Source of the DNA: Azoarcus indigens
GTDB taxonomy: Bacteria; Pseudomonadota; Gammaproteobacteria; Burkholderiales; Rhodocyclaceae
Direction of reading: 5' to 3'
DNA length: 64,000 nt
NCBI RefSeq assembly: GCF_004361735.1
Contig: NZ_SNVV01000007.1
Location: 124,001-188,000, forward strand
Below are positions 46,813-54,537 of the stretch, piece by piece. The notes below the pieces were generated by a model that saw only the letters and a list, made by a program, of their open reading frames with translations, made no database searches and had not been told where the DNA came from. Numbering within the stretch: position 1 is the first letter of the stretch; each line of letters begins with the position of its first letter. The position numbers and the translations under genes are program-made.

Positions 46813-47406
46813 TTACAGCTGGCGCTCGTCGCGGATGCGCTGGGCGACCGCCGGCGGATGATACTGCCCCATCGCGCGCAGCAAGGAGCAGGGATTGTCC
46901 TCGGTGAGCAGCAGTCCACGGTTTTCCGGCTTCATGAAGCCCTCCTCCACGCCACGCTCCAGCATCTGCACCAGCGGCGCATAGTAGCCGGTGGCGTCCA
47001 GCAGGCCGACCGGCTTGGCGTGGAAGCCGAGTTGCGCCCAGGTGAGGATCTCGAACAGCTCCTCGAAGGTGCCCAGCCCGCCGGGCAGGGCGATGAAGCC
47101 ATCCGCCAGTTCGGCCATGCGCGCCTTGCGTGCATGCATGGACTCGACGATCTCCAGCCGCGTCAGGCCTTCGTGGCCGACCTCCCAGTCCAGCATCACC
47201 CGCGGGATCACGCCCACCGCGGTGCCGCCGGCGGCCAGCACCGCATCCGCGACCACGCCCATCAGGCCCACCCGGCCGCCGCCATACACCAGTTCGATGC
47301 CCCGCTCGGCCAGCAGGCCGCCCAGCTGTTCCGCCAGCGCACGGTATGCCGGCCGGTTGCCCGGGCGGGAGCCGCAAAACACGCATATCCGTTGCAAACC
47401 GCTCAT
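46813..47406 (-). CDS. LOG family protein (nucleoside 5'-monophosphate phosphoribohydrolase)
   Basis: The 197-residue Rossmann-like protein has CVFCGSRPGNRPAY, VYGGGRVGLMGVVADAVL and the LOG signature ALPGGLGTFEELFEILTW. Family members release the base from cytokinin riboside or other nucleoside monophosphates (TIGR00730). Length is typical. It lies 13 bases downstream of the isomerase gene on the same strand. Confidence 0.92.
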   Translation of the reverse strand: MSGLQRICVFCGSRPGNRPAYRALAEQLGGLLAERGIELVYGGGRVGLMGVVADAVLAAGGTAVGVIPRVMLDWEVGHEGLTRLEIVESMHARKARMAELADGFIALPGGLGTFEELFEILTWAQLGFHAKPVGLLDATGYYAPLVQMLERGVEEGFMKPENRGLLLTEDNPCSLLRAMGQYHPPAVAQRIRDERQL

Positions 47407-47419
47407 CCAGCACTCCAGG

Positions 47420-48010
47420 TCAAAATCCGCCGCTCTCCAGCCAGCGCGCGATCTGCGGCAGGCGGTCCGCCCCCCAGAAGGGCTCGCCGTCGATGATGAC
47501 ATAAGGCGAACCGAAGACGCCGGCCTGCAGCGCGGCCTTGCAGGCCTCGCGCAGCAGGCTGCGCGGCATGTCGCCCGCCAAGGCCGCGCGCAGCATGTCG
47601 GCATCGGCGCCGGCTTCGGCTGCGATCGCGCACACCGTTGTCTCCTCGGCGATGTTGCGCCCGTCGACGAAATAGCCGCGGAACACGCCGTGGGCATAGC
47701 GCCGCGCTAGTGCCTCGTCCTTCGCCTCCAGCAGGTAGTAGGCGCGCGCCGCCTGCTGGGTAGCGACCGGAAAGGGCTGGGGGGGCCGGAAGGGCAAGCC
47801 CAGGAAACGGGCGCTGCGGGCCACGTCGTGGTGAAAGTACTCGCCCTTCAGCGGCAGTTCGGTGACCGGCCGGGACTGTAGCTGGCGATAGACCACGCCG
47901 AGCAGATAGGGCCGCCAGCGCACCAGCCGGCCATGCGCAGCGGCGAGCGCATCCAGTTGCTCACTGGCAAGGTAGGCGTAAGGCGAGGAGAAATCGAACC
48001 AGAAGTCCAT
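47420..48010 (-). CDS. DsbA-fold isomerase (2-hydroxychromene-2-carboxylate isomerase-like)
   Basis: The 196-residue protein has a thioredoxin/kappa-GST fold with FDFSSPYAYLASEQLDAL instead of a CxxC active site, and the C-terminal cis-Pro region AGVFGSPYVIIDGEPFWGADRL. It fits glutathione-dependent HCCA isomerases (NahD type), which act in aromatic breakdown, though many homologues serve other unknown glutathione-linked reactions. No other aromatic-pathway genes are adjacent. Confidence 0.87.
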   Translation of the reverse strand: MDFWFDFSSPYAYLASEQLDALAAAHGRLVRWRPYLLGVVYRQLQSRPVTELPLKGEYFHHDVARSARFLGLPFRPPQPFPVATQQAARAYYLLEAKDEALARRYAHGVFRGYFVDGRNIAEETTVCAIAAEAGADADMLRAALAGDMPRSLLREACKAALQAGVFGSPYVIIDGEPFWGADRLPQIARWLESGGF

Positions 48011-48151
48011 GCCAGTGCTCCTGCGGGCTCCGCGAAAAAACGGCCCTGCGCGGGCGGTGCGGAGGAGACAGTCTCCACCCCCCGCGCAGGAAGCCCAGAA
48101 AGCTTGCCGCCACCCCGGGCGCGGGAGCAAGCGGCCTGTAAGCTGGACCGC

Positions 48152-49372
48152 TCAGGCAGTGTCGGCCTCATCCACCAGCGAGATCGCCATCGCCGTCGCC
48201 TCGCCACCACCTATGCACAGGCTGGCGACGCCGCGGCGCATGCGGTGGCGGCGCAACGCGCCTATCAGGCTGACCAGGATGCGCGCCCCCGACGCGCCTA
48301 TCGGATGACCCAGGGCGCAGGCGCCGCCGTGCACATTCACCCGCTCGTGCGGCAGCGCCAAATCCTTCATCGCCGCCATGGCGACCACTGCAAAAGCCTC
48401 GTTGATCTCCCACAGATCCACCTCGCCGGCCAGCCAGCCGGCTTTCTCCAGCACCTTCTCGATGGCTCCCACCGGCGCGGTGGTGAACCAGGCCGCAGCC
48501 TGGGCGTGGGTGGCGTGGGCCACCACCCGCGCCAGCGGCCTGCAGCCCAGCCGGCGGGCGGTGGATTCGCGCATCAGCACCAGGGCGGCGGCGCCGTCGG
48601 AAATGGAACTGGCGTTGGCGGCGGTCACCGTGCCGTCCTTGCGGAAGGCGGGCTTCAGCAGCGAAATACGATCCAGCCTAGCCTTCGGCGGTTGTTCGTC
48701 GGCAGCAATCTCGCGCTCTCCCTGGCGGTCGCTCAGCGTTACCGGTGTGATCTCCCAGTCGAAAGCACCATCGCGCATCGCCGCCTGGGCGCGGGTGGTG
48801 GAGGCCATGGCGTAGGCGTCCTGCGCTTCGCGGTCAAAGGCATAGTGGGCGGCGCAGTCTTCGGCGAAGCTGCCCATCAGCCGGCCACGGTTCTCCGCCG
48901 AGTAGGCGTCTTCCAGTCCGTCGAGGAACATGTGATCCAGCACCTGGCCGTGCCCCAGCCGCAGGCCGCTGCGGGCTTTGGGCAGCAGGTAGGGGGCGTT
49001 GCTCATGGACTCCATGCCGCCGGCCACCACCACTCCCGCGCTGCCGGCGAGGAGCAGGTCGTGCGCCAGCATCGCCGCCTTCATGCCGGAGCCGCAGACC
49101 TTATTCACCGTGGTACAGGCTACGCTCTGCGGTAGTCCGGCTGCCAGTGCGGCCTGCCGGGCCGGCGCCTGCCCCAGCCCCGCCGGCAGCACGCAACCCA
49201 TGAGCAATTCCTCCACCTGCATCGGCGCCAGGCCGGCGCGCTCCACCGCTGCGCGGATGGCGACCGCGCCCAGTTCCGGAGCCGACAGACCGGACAACTC
49301 CCCCTGGAATGCGCCCAGCGGCGTGCGGGCGGCAGCAACGATGACGACGGCGTCCTGGCTGGCAGTGCTCAT
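48152..49372 (-). CDS. Acetyl-CoA acetyltransferase (thiolase)
   Basis: The 406-residue thiolase has the acylation Cys in VNKVCGSGMKAAML, NVHGGACALGHPIGASGAR and the C-terminal active Cys in ASLCIGGGEATAMA. The ATG at 49372 follows AAGGAGAGCG. It lies downstream of a LiuR-like regulator, with a palindromic operator in its 200-base leader. It may serve isoleucine/fatty acid breakdown or supply acetoacetyl-CoA for PHB; phaC is 1.9 kb away on the other strand, but no phaB is seen. Confidence 0.93.
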   Translation of the reverse strand: MSTASQDAVVIVAAARTPLGAFQGELSGLSAPELGAVAIRAAVERAGLAPMQVEELLMGCVLPAGLGQAPARQAALAAGLPQSVACTTVNKVCGSGMKAAMLAHDLLLAGSAGVVVAGGMESMSNAPYLLPKARSGLRLGHGQVLDHMFLDGLEDAYSAENRGRLMGSFAEDCAAHYAFDREAQDAYAMASTTRAQAAMRDGAFDWEITPVTLSDRQGEREIAADEQPPKARLDRISLLKPAFRKDGTVTAANASSISDGAAALVLMRESTARRLGCRPLARVVAHATHAQAAAWFTTAPVGAIEKVLEKAGWLAGEVDLWEINEAFAVVAMAAMKDLALPHERVNVHGGACALGHPIGASGARILVSLIGALRRHRMRRGVASLCIGGGEATAMAISLVDEADTA

Positions 49373-49533
49373 GCTGCGCTCTCCTTGTCCGGGATCGACA
49401 CCCACGTCCGCTCCCGGCGGACCTCCAGCAAGCGCCGGTCCCGCCACGGCACCCCGGGGACACTTCCCTTCCTGCCCTGGCTCTCCAGCCAAGGCAGGCG
49501 GTTCGTCCTGGACACACTCTGCGACGCGCGTGT

Positions 49534-49564
49534 TCTTTACGTTTACGTCAACGTAATAAATCAA
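49534..49564 (-). promoter_or_regulatory. LiuR/MerR-type operator-promoter of the thiolase gene
   Basis: A 20-bp near-perfect palindrome TTACGTTTACGTCAACGTAA (plus strand 49537-49556, nine of ten pairs match) lies in the thiolase leader. Read on the minus strand it sits between TTGATT (-35, plus coordinates 49559-49564) and TAAAGA (-10, 49534-49539) with a 19-base spacer, the long spacing typical of MerR-family promoters. The upstream gene encodes a MerR regulator. Confidence 0.7.
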
Positions 49565-49573
49565 GCAAAAAAA

Positions 49574-50017
49574 TCAAGCCGTTCCGACGTCCTCTATCCG
49601 CTCCGCCAGCGCCGCACGCGCCGCCGCCGCTCCCTCGGCGTTGTCGCCGAGCAGCGCGCGGCATTGCTGTTCGATCATGCCGATCTCCAGCATCACCGCT
49701 TCGATGTCCCGGCGCTGCTGCTCCAGGGCGGCGCGGCGCTCGGCAAGAAAAGCCAGCAGACGCTCGAGTTGGGGAGCAGAGTTCTTCACACCGTCATACA
49801 TGCCGAGTAATTCCTTGATCTCGGCAAGCGACAATCCCAGGCGCTTGCCCCTCAAGGTCAGCATCAGGCGGGTGCGGTCGGCACGGTCGTATACCCGGCT
49901 GCGGCCAGCGCGCGCGGGAGAAAGCAGCCCCTGATCCTCGTAGAAGCGGATCGCCCGCGGAGTAATGTCGAACTCACGCGCCAGGTCGGTAATGGTGTAG
50001 GTTTGTCGGCTACGCAT
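49574..50017 (-). CDS. MerR-family regulator, LiuR-like
   Basis: The 147-residue regulator has an N-terminal winged helix (YTITDLAREFDITPRAIRFY, then EDQGLLSPARAGRSRVYDRADR) and a coiled-coil (LLAFLAERRAALEQQRRDIE). The wording RLMLTLRGKRLGLSLAEIKELL is close to LiuR, which controls branched-chain amino acid and acyl-CoA breakdown. No cysteine metal site like that of MerR is present. It is upstream of and co-directional with the thiolase, with the operator between them, and divergent from an MBL hydrolase gene across an AT-rich gap. Confidence 0.87.
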   Translation of the reverse strand: MRSRQTYTITDLAREFDITPRAIRFYEDQGLLSPARAGRSRVYDRADRTRLMLTLRGKRLGLSLAEIKELLGMYDGVKNSAPQLERLLAFLAERRAALEQQRRDIEAVMLEIGMIEQQCRALLGDNAEGAAAARAALAERIEDVGTA

Positions 50018-50168
50018 GGCATAAAGCCGGCCGGGCAAGCAATAATCCAACAAGCATTTGTTTTGATTGGAAAAATAACAATAATCTGGAAAAAGTTAAG
50101 CAGATTTCGCAGCTTTCGGCAATGTCCCCGCCATGCCGATGCGCTGCCAGCTACGGAGAGACACCCAA
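50018..50168. promoter_or_regulatory. AT-rich divergent region between the LiuR-like and MBL hydrolase genes
   Basis: This 151-base gap contains an unusually AT-rich stretch around 50040-50100 (TTTGTTTTGATTGG, AAAATAACAATAATC). It should hold promoters for both genes. No copy of the ACGT-containing LiuR palindrome was found here. Confidence 0.45.
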
Positions 50169-51197
50169 ATGAACGCCCCCGCGCCCCTGCTCTATCCCTT
50201 CAATGATGCGCCCACTCCGGGCCACACCACCGCTGTCGCCCCCGGCGTGGGCTGGCTGCGCATGCCGCTGCCCTTCGCCCTCAACCATATCAACCTGTGG
50301 CTGCTGGATGACGGCCCGGCGGTGGTGGCGGTGGATTCCGGCTTCGGGCTGGAGGACATCCAGCACTGCTGGGAGCAGGTGCTGGAGGCGGACGGCCGGC
50401 CGCTGCGCGATCTCATCATCACCCACTGCCACCCGGACCACCTCGGCCTCGCAACCTGGCTGACCGCGCGCAATGGCGCCACCCTGCACATGACGCTGGG
50501 CGAGTACCTCGGCGGCCACGCCCTGTGGCACGGCCTGCCGGGCTACGCCATCGACGAGACGGTGGCCTACTTCCGCCGCAACGGCCTGGACGAAGCCCGC
50601 CTGGCCGCCCTCACTGCCCGCGGCAACGGCTACCGCGCCGGCATCCCGCAGATGCCCTCCTCTTTCCACCGCCTGTTCGACGGTGATCTGCTAACCATCG
50701 GCCAGAACGAGTGGCAGGTGCTGGTCGGCTACGGCCACTCCCCGGAGCACGCCAGCCTCTATTGCGAGGAGCTGGGCATACTCATTTCGGGGGACATGCT
50801 GCTGCCGCGCATTTCGACCAATATCAGCGCCTACGCGGCCACGCCTTATGACGATCCGCTGGGCTGTTTCCTCGACTCGCTGCAACGGCTGCGCAACCTG
50901 CCCGACGATACGCTCGTGCTACCATCCCACGGCATGCCTTTCAGGGGTATCCAGGCACGCGTGGCGCAACTCGTGGAGCATCATCGCGAGCGCTGTGCCG
51001 TGCTGGTCGACGCGTGCTCCACACCGCACACCGCAGGCGAACTGCTCGGCACCCTGTTCCCCCGCGAACTGGATACTCACCAGACATTGTTTGCCATGGG
51101 AGAGGCGATTGCGCACCTCAACCACCTCGCGAAGCAGGGAGAGCTCCGCCGGGTGGAAGGGGAAGATGGGCTCAACCGCTACGTCAAAAACAGTTGA
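50169..51197 (+). CDS. MBL-fold metallo-hydrolase
   Basis: The 342-residue protein begins MNAPAPLLYPFNDAP after GGAGAGA. Metal-binding motifs are THCHPDHLGLA, GYGHSPEHASL, ILISGDMLLPR and VLPSHGMPFRG. A C-terminal helical domain (~270-340) follows. It resembles a group of MBL hydrolases encoded near acyl-CoA metabolism genes; here it lies between liuR-thiolase and phaC, ending 40 bases before phaC. A thioesterase-like role is suggested by context, not proven. Confidence 0.87.
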   Translation: MNAPAPLLYPFNDAPTPGHTTAVAPGVGWLRMPLPFALNHINLWLLDDGPAVVAVDSGFGLEDIQHCWEQVLEADGRPLRDLIITHCHPDHLGLATWLTARNGATLHMTLGEYLGGHALWHGLPGYAIDETVAYFRRNGLDEARLAALTARGNGYRAGIPQMPSSFHRLFDGDLLTIGQNEWQVLVGYGHSPEHASLYCEELGILISGDMLLPRISTNISAYAATPYDDPLGCFLDSLQRLRNLPDDTLVLPSHGMPFRGIQARVAQLVEHHRERCAVLVDACSTPHTAGELLGTLFPRELDTHQTLFAMGEAIAHLNHLAKQGELRRVEGEDGLNRYVKNS

Positions 51198-51237
51198 GCG
51201 GCCCGCCCGGGCCGCCGGAACCAGGAGTGGAACAACG

Positions 51238-53058
51238 ATGGCCGCACCCACCGACACCGCGCCCGCCGAGCTGCCGGACCCCAAAGAAGTCGCCAAGACC
51301 TATGCGGAGGTCGCCCAGCGCGCCTCCCACCTGATCAGCGAACACGTTCAGCGTCAGTTGAAGAAGGGCGTCGCCGCGCCGGCCGACGAACTCGGCATCG
51401 CCCAGGCCTTCATGGACATGATGGCCAAGCTGCTGGCCAATCCCTACCGCCTCGCCCAGGCACAGATGAACCTGGTGTGGGACTACTTCTCGCTGTGGCA
51501 ACACTCCATGCTGCGCTTCATGGGCATGCATGCCGCGCCGGTGGCCATGCCGGAAAAGTCGGACAAGCGCTTCAAGGACGAGGAGTGGCAGGAGCATTTC
51601 CTGTTCGACTACATCAAGCAGTCCTATCTCATCGCCGCCCGTCACATCCATGACACCGTGTGCTGCGTGGACGGCCTGGACGAGCAGACGCAGAAGAAGG
51701 TCAACTTCTACACCCGCCAGTACATCGACGCCCTGTCGCCGTCCAACTTCGCCATCACCAACCCGGAAGTGTTCCGCGAGACGGTGCGCAGCAACGGCCA
51801 GAACCTGATCAAGGGCCTGAACAACCTGCTGCGCGACGTGGAAGACGGCGGCGGCCAGCTGCGGGTCAAGATGACCGACACCGCCGCCTTCGAGCTGGGC
51901 CGCAACGTGGCCACCACGCCGGGCAAGGTCGTGTTCCAGACCGACATGATGCAGCTGATCCAGTACACGCCCAGCACCGACAAGGTGGCCAAGCGCCCGC
52001 TGCTGATCGTGCCGCCATGGATCAACAAGTACTACATCCTCGACCTGCGCGAGAAGAACTCCTACATCAAGTGGTGCGTGGACCAGGGCCACACCGTGTT
52101 CGTGATCTCCTGGGTGAACCCGGATGAGCACCAGGCGGAGAAGACCTTCGAGTCCTACGTCAAGGAAGGCCTGGTGGCCGCGGTGGACGCCATCGAGAAG
52201 CAGACCGGCGAGAAGGAGATCAACGCCGTCGGCTACTGCCTGGGCGGCACCCTGCTCGCCACCACGCTGGCCTACCTCGCAGGCAAGAAGGAAAAGCGCA
52301 TCGCCTCGGCCACCTTCTTCACCACCATGACCGACTTCACCGAGCCGGGCGAGCTGGGCGTGTTCATCGACGAAGGCCAGGTTTCCAGCCTGGAGAAGAA
52401 GATGTTCGAGCGCGGCTATCTGGAAGGCTCGGAAATGGCCGGCACCTTCAACATGCTGCGCGCCAACGACCTCATCTGGTCCTTCGTGGTGAACAACTAC
52501 CTGCTGGGCAAGGATCCCTTCCCCTTCGACCTGCTGTACTGGAACTCCGACTCCACCCGCATGCCGGCGAAGATGCACAGCTTCTACCTGCGCGCGATGT
52601 ACATGGAGAACAAGCTGGTGCAGCCGGGCGGCATCGAGATCGACGGCGTGCCCATCGACCTCGGCAAGATCAAGGTGCCCTGCTACTTCATCTCCACCAT
52701 CGAAGACCACATCGCGCCGTGGAAGAGCACCTACGCCGGCGCGCGCAACTTCGGCGGACCGGTGCGCTTCGTACTCGGCGGCTCCGGCCACATCGCCGGC
52801 ATCGTCAATCCGCCGGTGGCGAACAAGTACGGCTACTGGCTGAACCCGGCCGCCAAGCTGCCGGCCACCGCGGACGAATGGTTCGCCGGCGCCCAGCAGC
52901 AGGCCGGCTCCTGGTGGACCGACTGGCACGCCTGGACCACCGCCCAGGACGACGAGCAGGTCGCCCCGCGCGATCCGGCCAAAGGCAAGCTGAAGGTGCT
53001 GGAAGAGGCGCCCGGCAGCTTCGTCAAGATCCGCGCCGACGCCCGCCACGCCGCCTGA
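51238..53058 (+). CDS. phaC: Class I polyhydroxyalkanoate synthase
   Basis: The 606-residue enzyme polymerises 3-hydroxyacyl-CoA into PHA granules. The lipase-box-like motif with catalytic Cys is GYCLGGTLLATTL, with Asp in TIEDHIAPW and His in GGSGHIAGIVNPP. The conserved WINKYYILDLREKNSYIKW (two overlapping parts) is typical of class I. AGGAGTGG precedes the ATG. phaA/phaB are not adjacent (a thiolase lies at 48152-49372). A strong intrinsic terminator follows. Confidence 0.95.
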   Translation: MAAPTDTAPAELPDPKEVAKTYAEVAQRASHLISEHVQRQLKKGVAAPADELGIAQAFMDMMAKLLANPYRLAQAQMNLVWDYFSLWQHSMLRFMGMHAAPVAMPEKSDKRFKDEEWQEHFLFDYIKQSYLIAARHIHDTVCCVDGLDEQTQKKVNFYTRQYIDALSPSNFAITNPEVFRETVRSNGQNLIKGLNNLLRDVEDGGGQLRVKMTDTAAFELGRNVATTPGKVVFQTDMMQLIQYTPSTDKVAKRPLLIVPPWINKYYILDLREKNSYIKWCVDQGHTVFVISWVNPDEHQAEKTFESYVKEGLVAAVDAIEKQTGEKEINAVGYCLGGTLLATTLAYLAGKKEKRIASATFFTTMTDFTEPGELGVFIDEGQVSSLEKKMFERGYLEGSEMAGTFNMLRANDLIWSFVVNNYLLGKDPFPFDLLYWNSDSTRMPAKMHSFYLRAMYMENKLVQPGGIEIDGVPIDLGKIKVPCYFISTIEDHIAPWKSTYAGARNFGGPVRFVLGGSGHIAGIVNPPVANKYGYWLNPAAKLPATADEWFAGAQQQAGSWWTDWHAWTTAQDDEQVAPRDPAKGKLKVLEEAPGSFVKIRADARHAA

Positions 53059-53079
53059 TCCGGCCGCGGCGGCAACAAG

Positions 53080-53106
53080 GGGAAGGGGCAACCCTTCCCT
53101 TTTTTT
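53080..53106 (+). terminator. Rho-independent terminator of phaC
   Basis: GGGAAGGG (53080-53087) and CCCTTCCC (53092-53099) pair around a GCAA tetraloop, a stable GNRA loop, and seven T follow. It begins 22 bases after the phaC stop. Confidence 0.92.
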
Positions 53107-53163
53107 CGTTTCATGCTTCCTCCCGCGTTCCCCCTCACTCCTTCACCCGCAGGCCGACTCCGC

Positions 53164-53613
53164 ATGCTCCACCGCCTCGTACTCGACACCAACACGGTGA
53201 TGGCCTTGTGGCACTTCCGCGACCCCAAGCTTGCGCCGCTGGCCGAGGCCATCGCCGCCGGCCAGGTGAACCTGTTCTCCCGTACGGATGCGCTGGAAGA
53301 GCTGCGCCGGGTGCTGGCCTACCGCCAGTTCGAGATTGCCGCCGAGCGCCAGGCCGAGTTGCTGGACGGTTACCGCGCCCGCCTCGACCAGGCGGACGTC
53401 GCACCCACCGAGCTTGAGCTCCCCGCCTGCCGTGACCGCGACGACCAGAAGTTCCTCGAAATCGCCGCCGCCAGCGCCACCCACCTGCTGACCCGCGACA
53501 AGGCGCTGCTGAAGCTGGCGCGCCACCGCCTGCTGCGGGAGCGCTTCCTCATCCTCACGCCTGAGCGCTACTGCCTGCTGCTGGTGGAAGCCGCCGTTCA
53601 GCCGCCGGTCTGA
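53164..53613 (+). CDS. PIN-domain protein (putative toxin family TIGR00305-like)
   Basis: The 149-residue protein keeps the acidic metal-binding residues of PIN nucleases: Asp in LVLDTNTVM, Glu in DALEELRRVL, the Asp cluster CRDRDDQKFLE and Asp in LLTRDKALL. No antitoxin-like gene is next to it; upstream is only the phaC terminator. Its last 16 bases overlap the end of the convergent BtuF-like gene. It is probably a solitary PIN ribonuclease rather than part of a classical toxin-antitoxin pair. Confidence 0.85.
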   Translation: MLHRLVLDTNTVMALWHFRDPKLAPLAEAIAAGQVNLFSRTDALEELRRVLAYRQFEIAAERQAELLDGYRARLDQADVAPTELELPACRDRDDQKFLEIAAASATHLLTRDKALLKLARHRLLRERFLILTPERYCLLLVEAAVQPPV

Positions 53614-54422
53614 ACTCCCGGCCGCGCCACCGCGCGCCGCAAGCGCGCCAGGTAGTGCAGCCCGGCCGCCGCCCGGCTGCCGTACCAGGAGCAATACTCG
53701 CCATCCACCGCCATGGCCGGCCGGCCGCACAGCGCGGTCACCTCGGCCAGATGCGCCTCGCCGAAGCGGTAAGGCTCGGACGACAGCAGCACCCGTTGCA
53801 CCTCGCCCAGCCAAGGCGCCCGCCAGTCGATCTCCGGATAGCGCGGCTCGGTAGCCGCCGGCAGCGTCTGCCAGCCCACCGCCGCCAGCATCGCTGCGAT
53901 GTAGGTCGCCGGCGACACCGCCATCCAGGGCTGGCGCCAGATCAGGTAGAGCACCTTCTCCGGCGGCAGTCCAGCCGCGGTGGCGGCAGCTTCGGCGATG
54001 GCGGCCTGCAGCGCCCGCGTCAGCGCCGCGGCTTCCTCCATGCGGCCGAAGATGCCGCCGAACAGCCGGTACAGGCCGAAGTTGTCCGCCGGCATGCAGG
54101 GATGAGTGACGATCACCGTCGGCACGAAGGCAGCCAACGCCTCCACCGTATCGCGCCGGTTCTCATCGATGTTCACCACCAGGTGGGTGGGGGCCAGCGT
54201 CCGCACCGCCTCCACCTTCACATCCTTGGTACCGCCGACCTTGGGAATGCGGCGCAGCGTGTCGCGCGGATGGATGCAGAAGCCGGTACGGCCCACCAGC
54301 CGGTCGGCGAGACCGAGTTCGCACAGCAACTCGGTCAGCGAGGGCACCAGGGAGACGATGCGCGGCTCGCCGGTGGCCAGCGTGTGAATCTGGCCCAAGG
54401 CATCCAGCAATGCTTCGCTCAT
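53598..54422 (-). CDS. Cobalamin-binding (BtuF/TroA-like helical-backbone) protein without signal peptide
   Basis: The 274-residue protein has a helical-backbone metal receptor fold: RIVSLVPSLTELLCELGLAD, VGRTGFCIHP, GGTKDVKVEAVRTLAPTHLVV and an aromatic-rich second lobe (YLIWRQPWMAVSPATYIAAM). BtuF-type proteins bind vitamin B12 in the periplasm, but this one starts without a signal peptide (MSEALLDALGQIHTL), so it may be cytoplasmic or its true start may lie elsewhere. No B12 transporter genes or riboswitch are nearby. Confidence 0.8.
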   Translation of the reverse strand: MSEALLDALGQIHTLATGEPRIVSLVPSLTELLCELGLADRLVGRTGFCIHPRDTLRRIPKVGGTKDVKVEAVRTLAPTHLVVNIDENRRDTVEALAAFVPTVIVTHPCMPADNFGLYRLFGGIFGRMEEAAALTRALQAAIAEAAATAAGLPPEKVLYLIWRQPWMAVSPATYIAAMLAAVGWQTLPAATEPRYPEIDWRAPWLGEVQRVLLSSEPYRFGEAHLAEVTALCGRPAMAVDGEYCSWYGSRAAAGLHYLARLRRAVARPGVQTGG

Positions 54423-54503
54423 GGCGCGGCCTCGCGGTTCGGGTATGGATGGAAGGGAAGCCGCATTCTGGCGGGCGAAAAACGCCTCGGCCACCGGCCC
54501 GCT

Positions 54504-54525
54504 TGATCCTGCGCCCCGAGGATCA
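54504..54525 (-). terminator. Weak hairpin after ggt
   Basis: TGATCCT and AGGATCA form a 7-bp stem with an eight-base loop, 13 bases downstream of the ggt stop on the minus strand. No T run follows, so it is only a possible terminator. Confidence 0.35.
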
Positions 54526-54537
54526 GGCAGAAATGCG

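Noticed and set aside
51184-53091. 635-codon minus-strand open frame opposite phaC
   Set aside because: Shadow of phaC codons; no start site or family resemblance.
53059-53163. Antitoxin gene for the PIN protein
   Set aside because: The 105-base gap holds the phaC terminator and no open frame of suitable length.
54423-54537. Cobalamin riboswitch before the BtuF-like gene
   Set aside because: The gap to ggt is about 115 bases and contains only a short hairpin; no B12-box-like sequence was seen.
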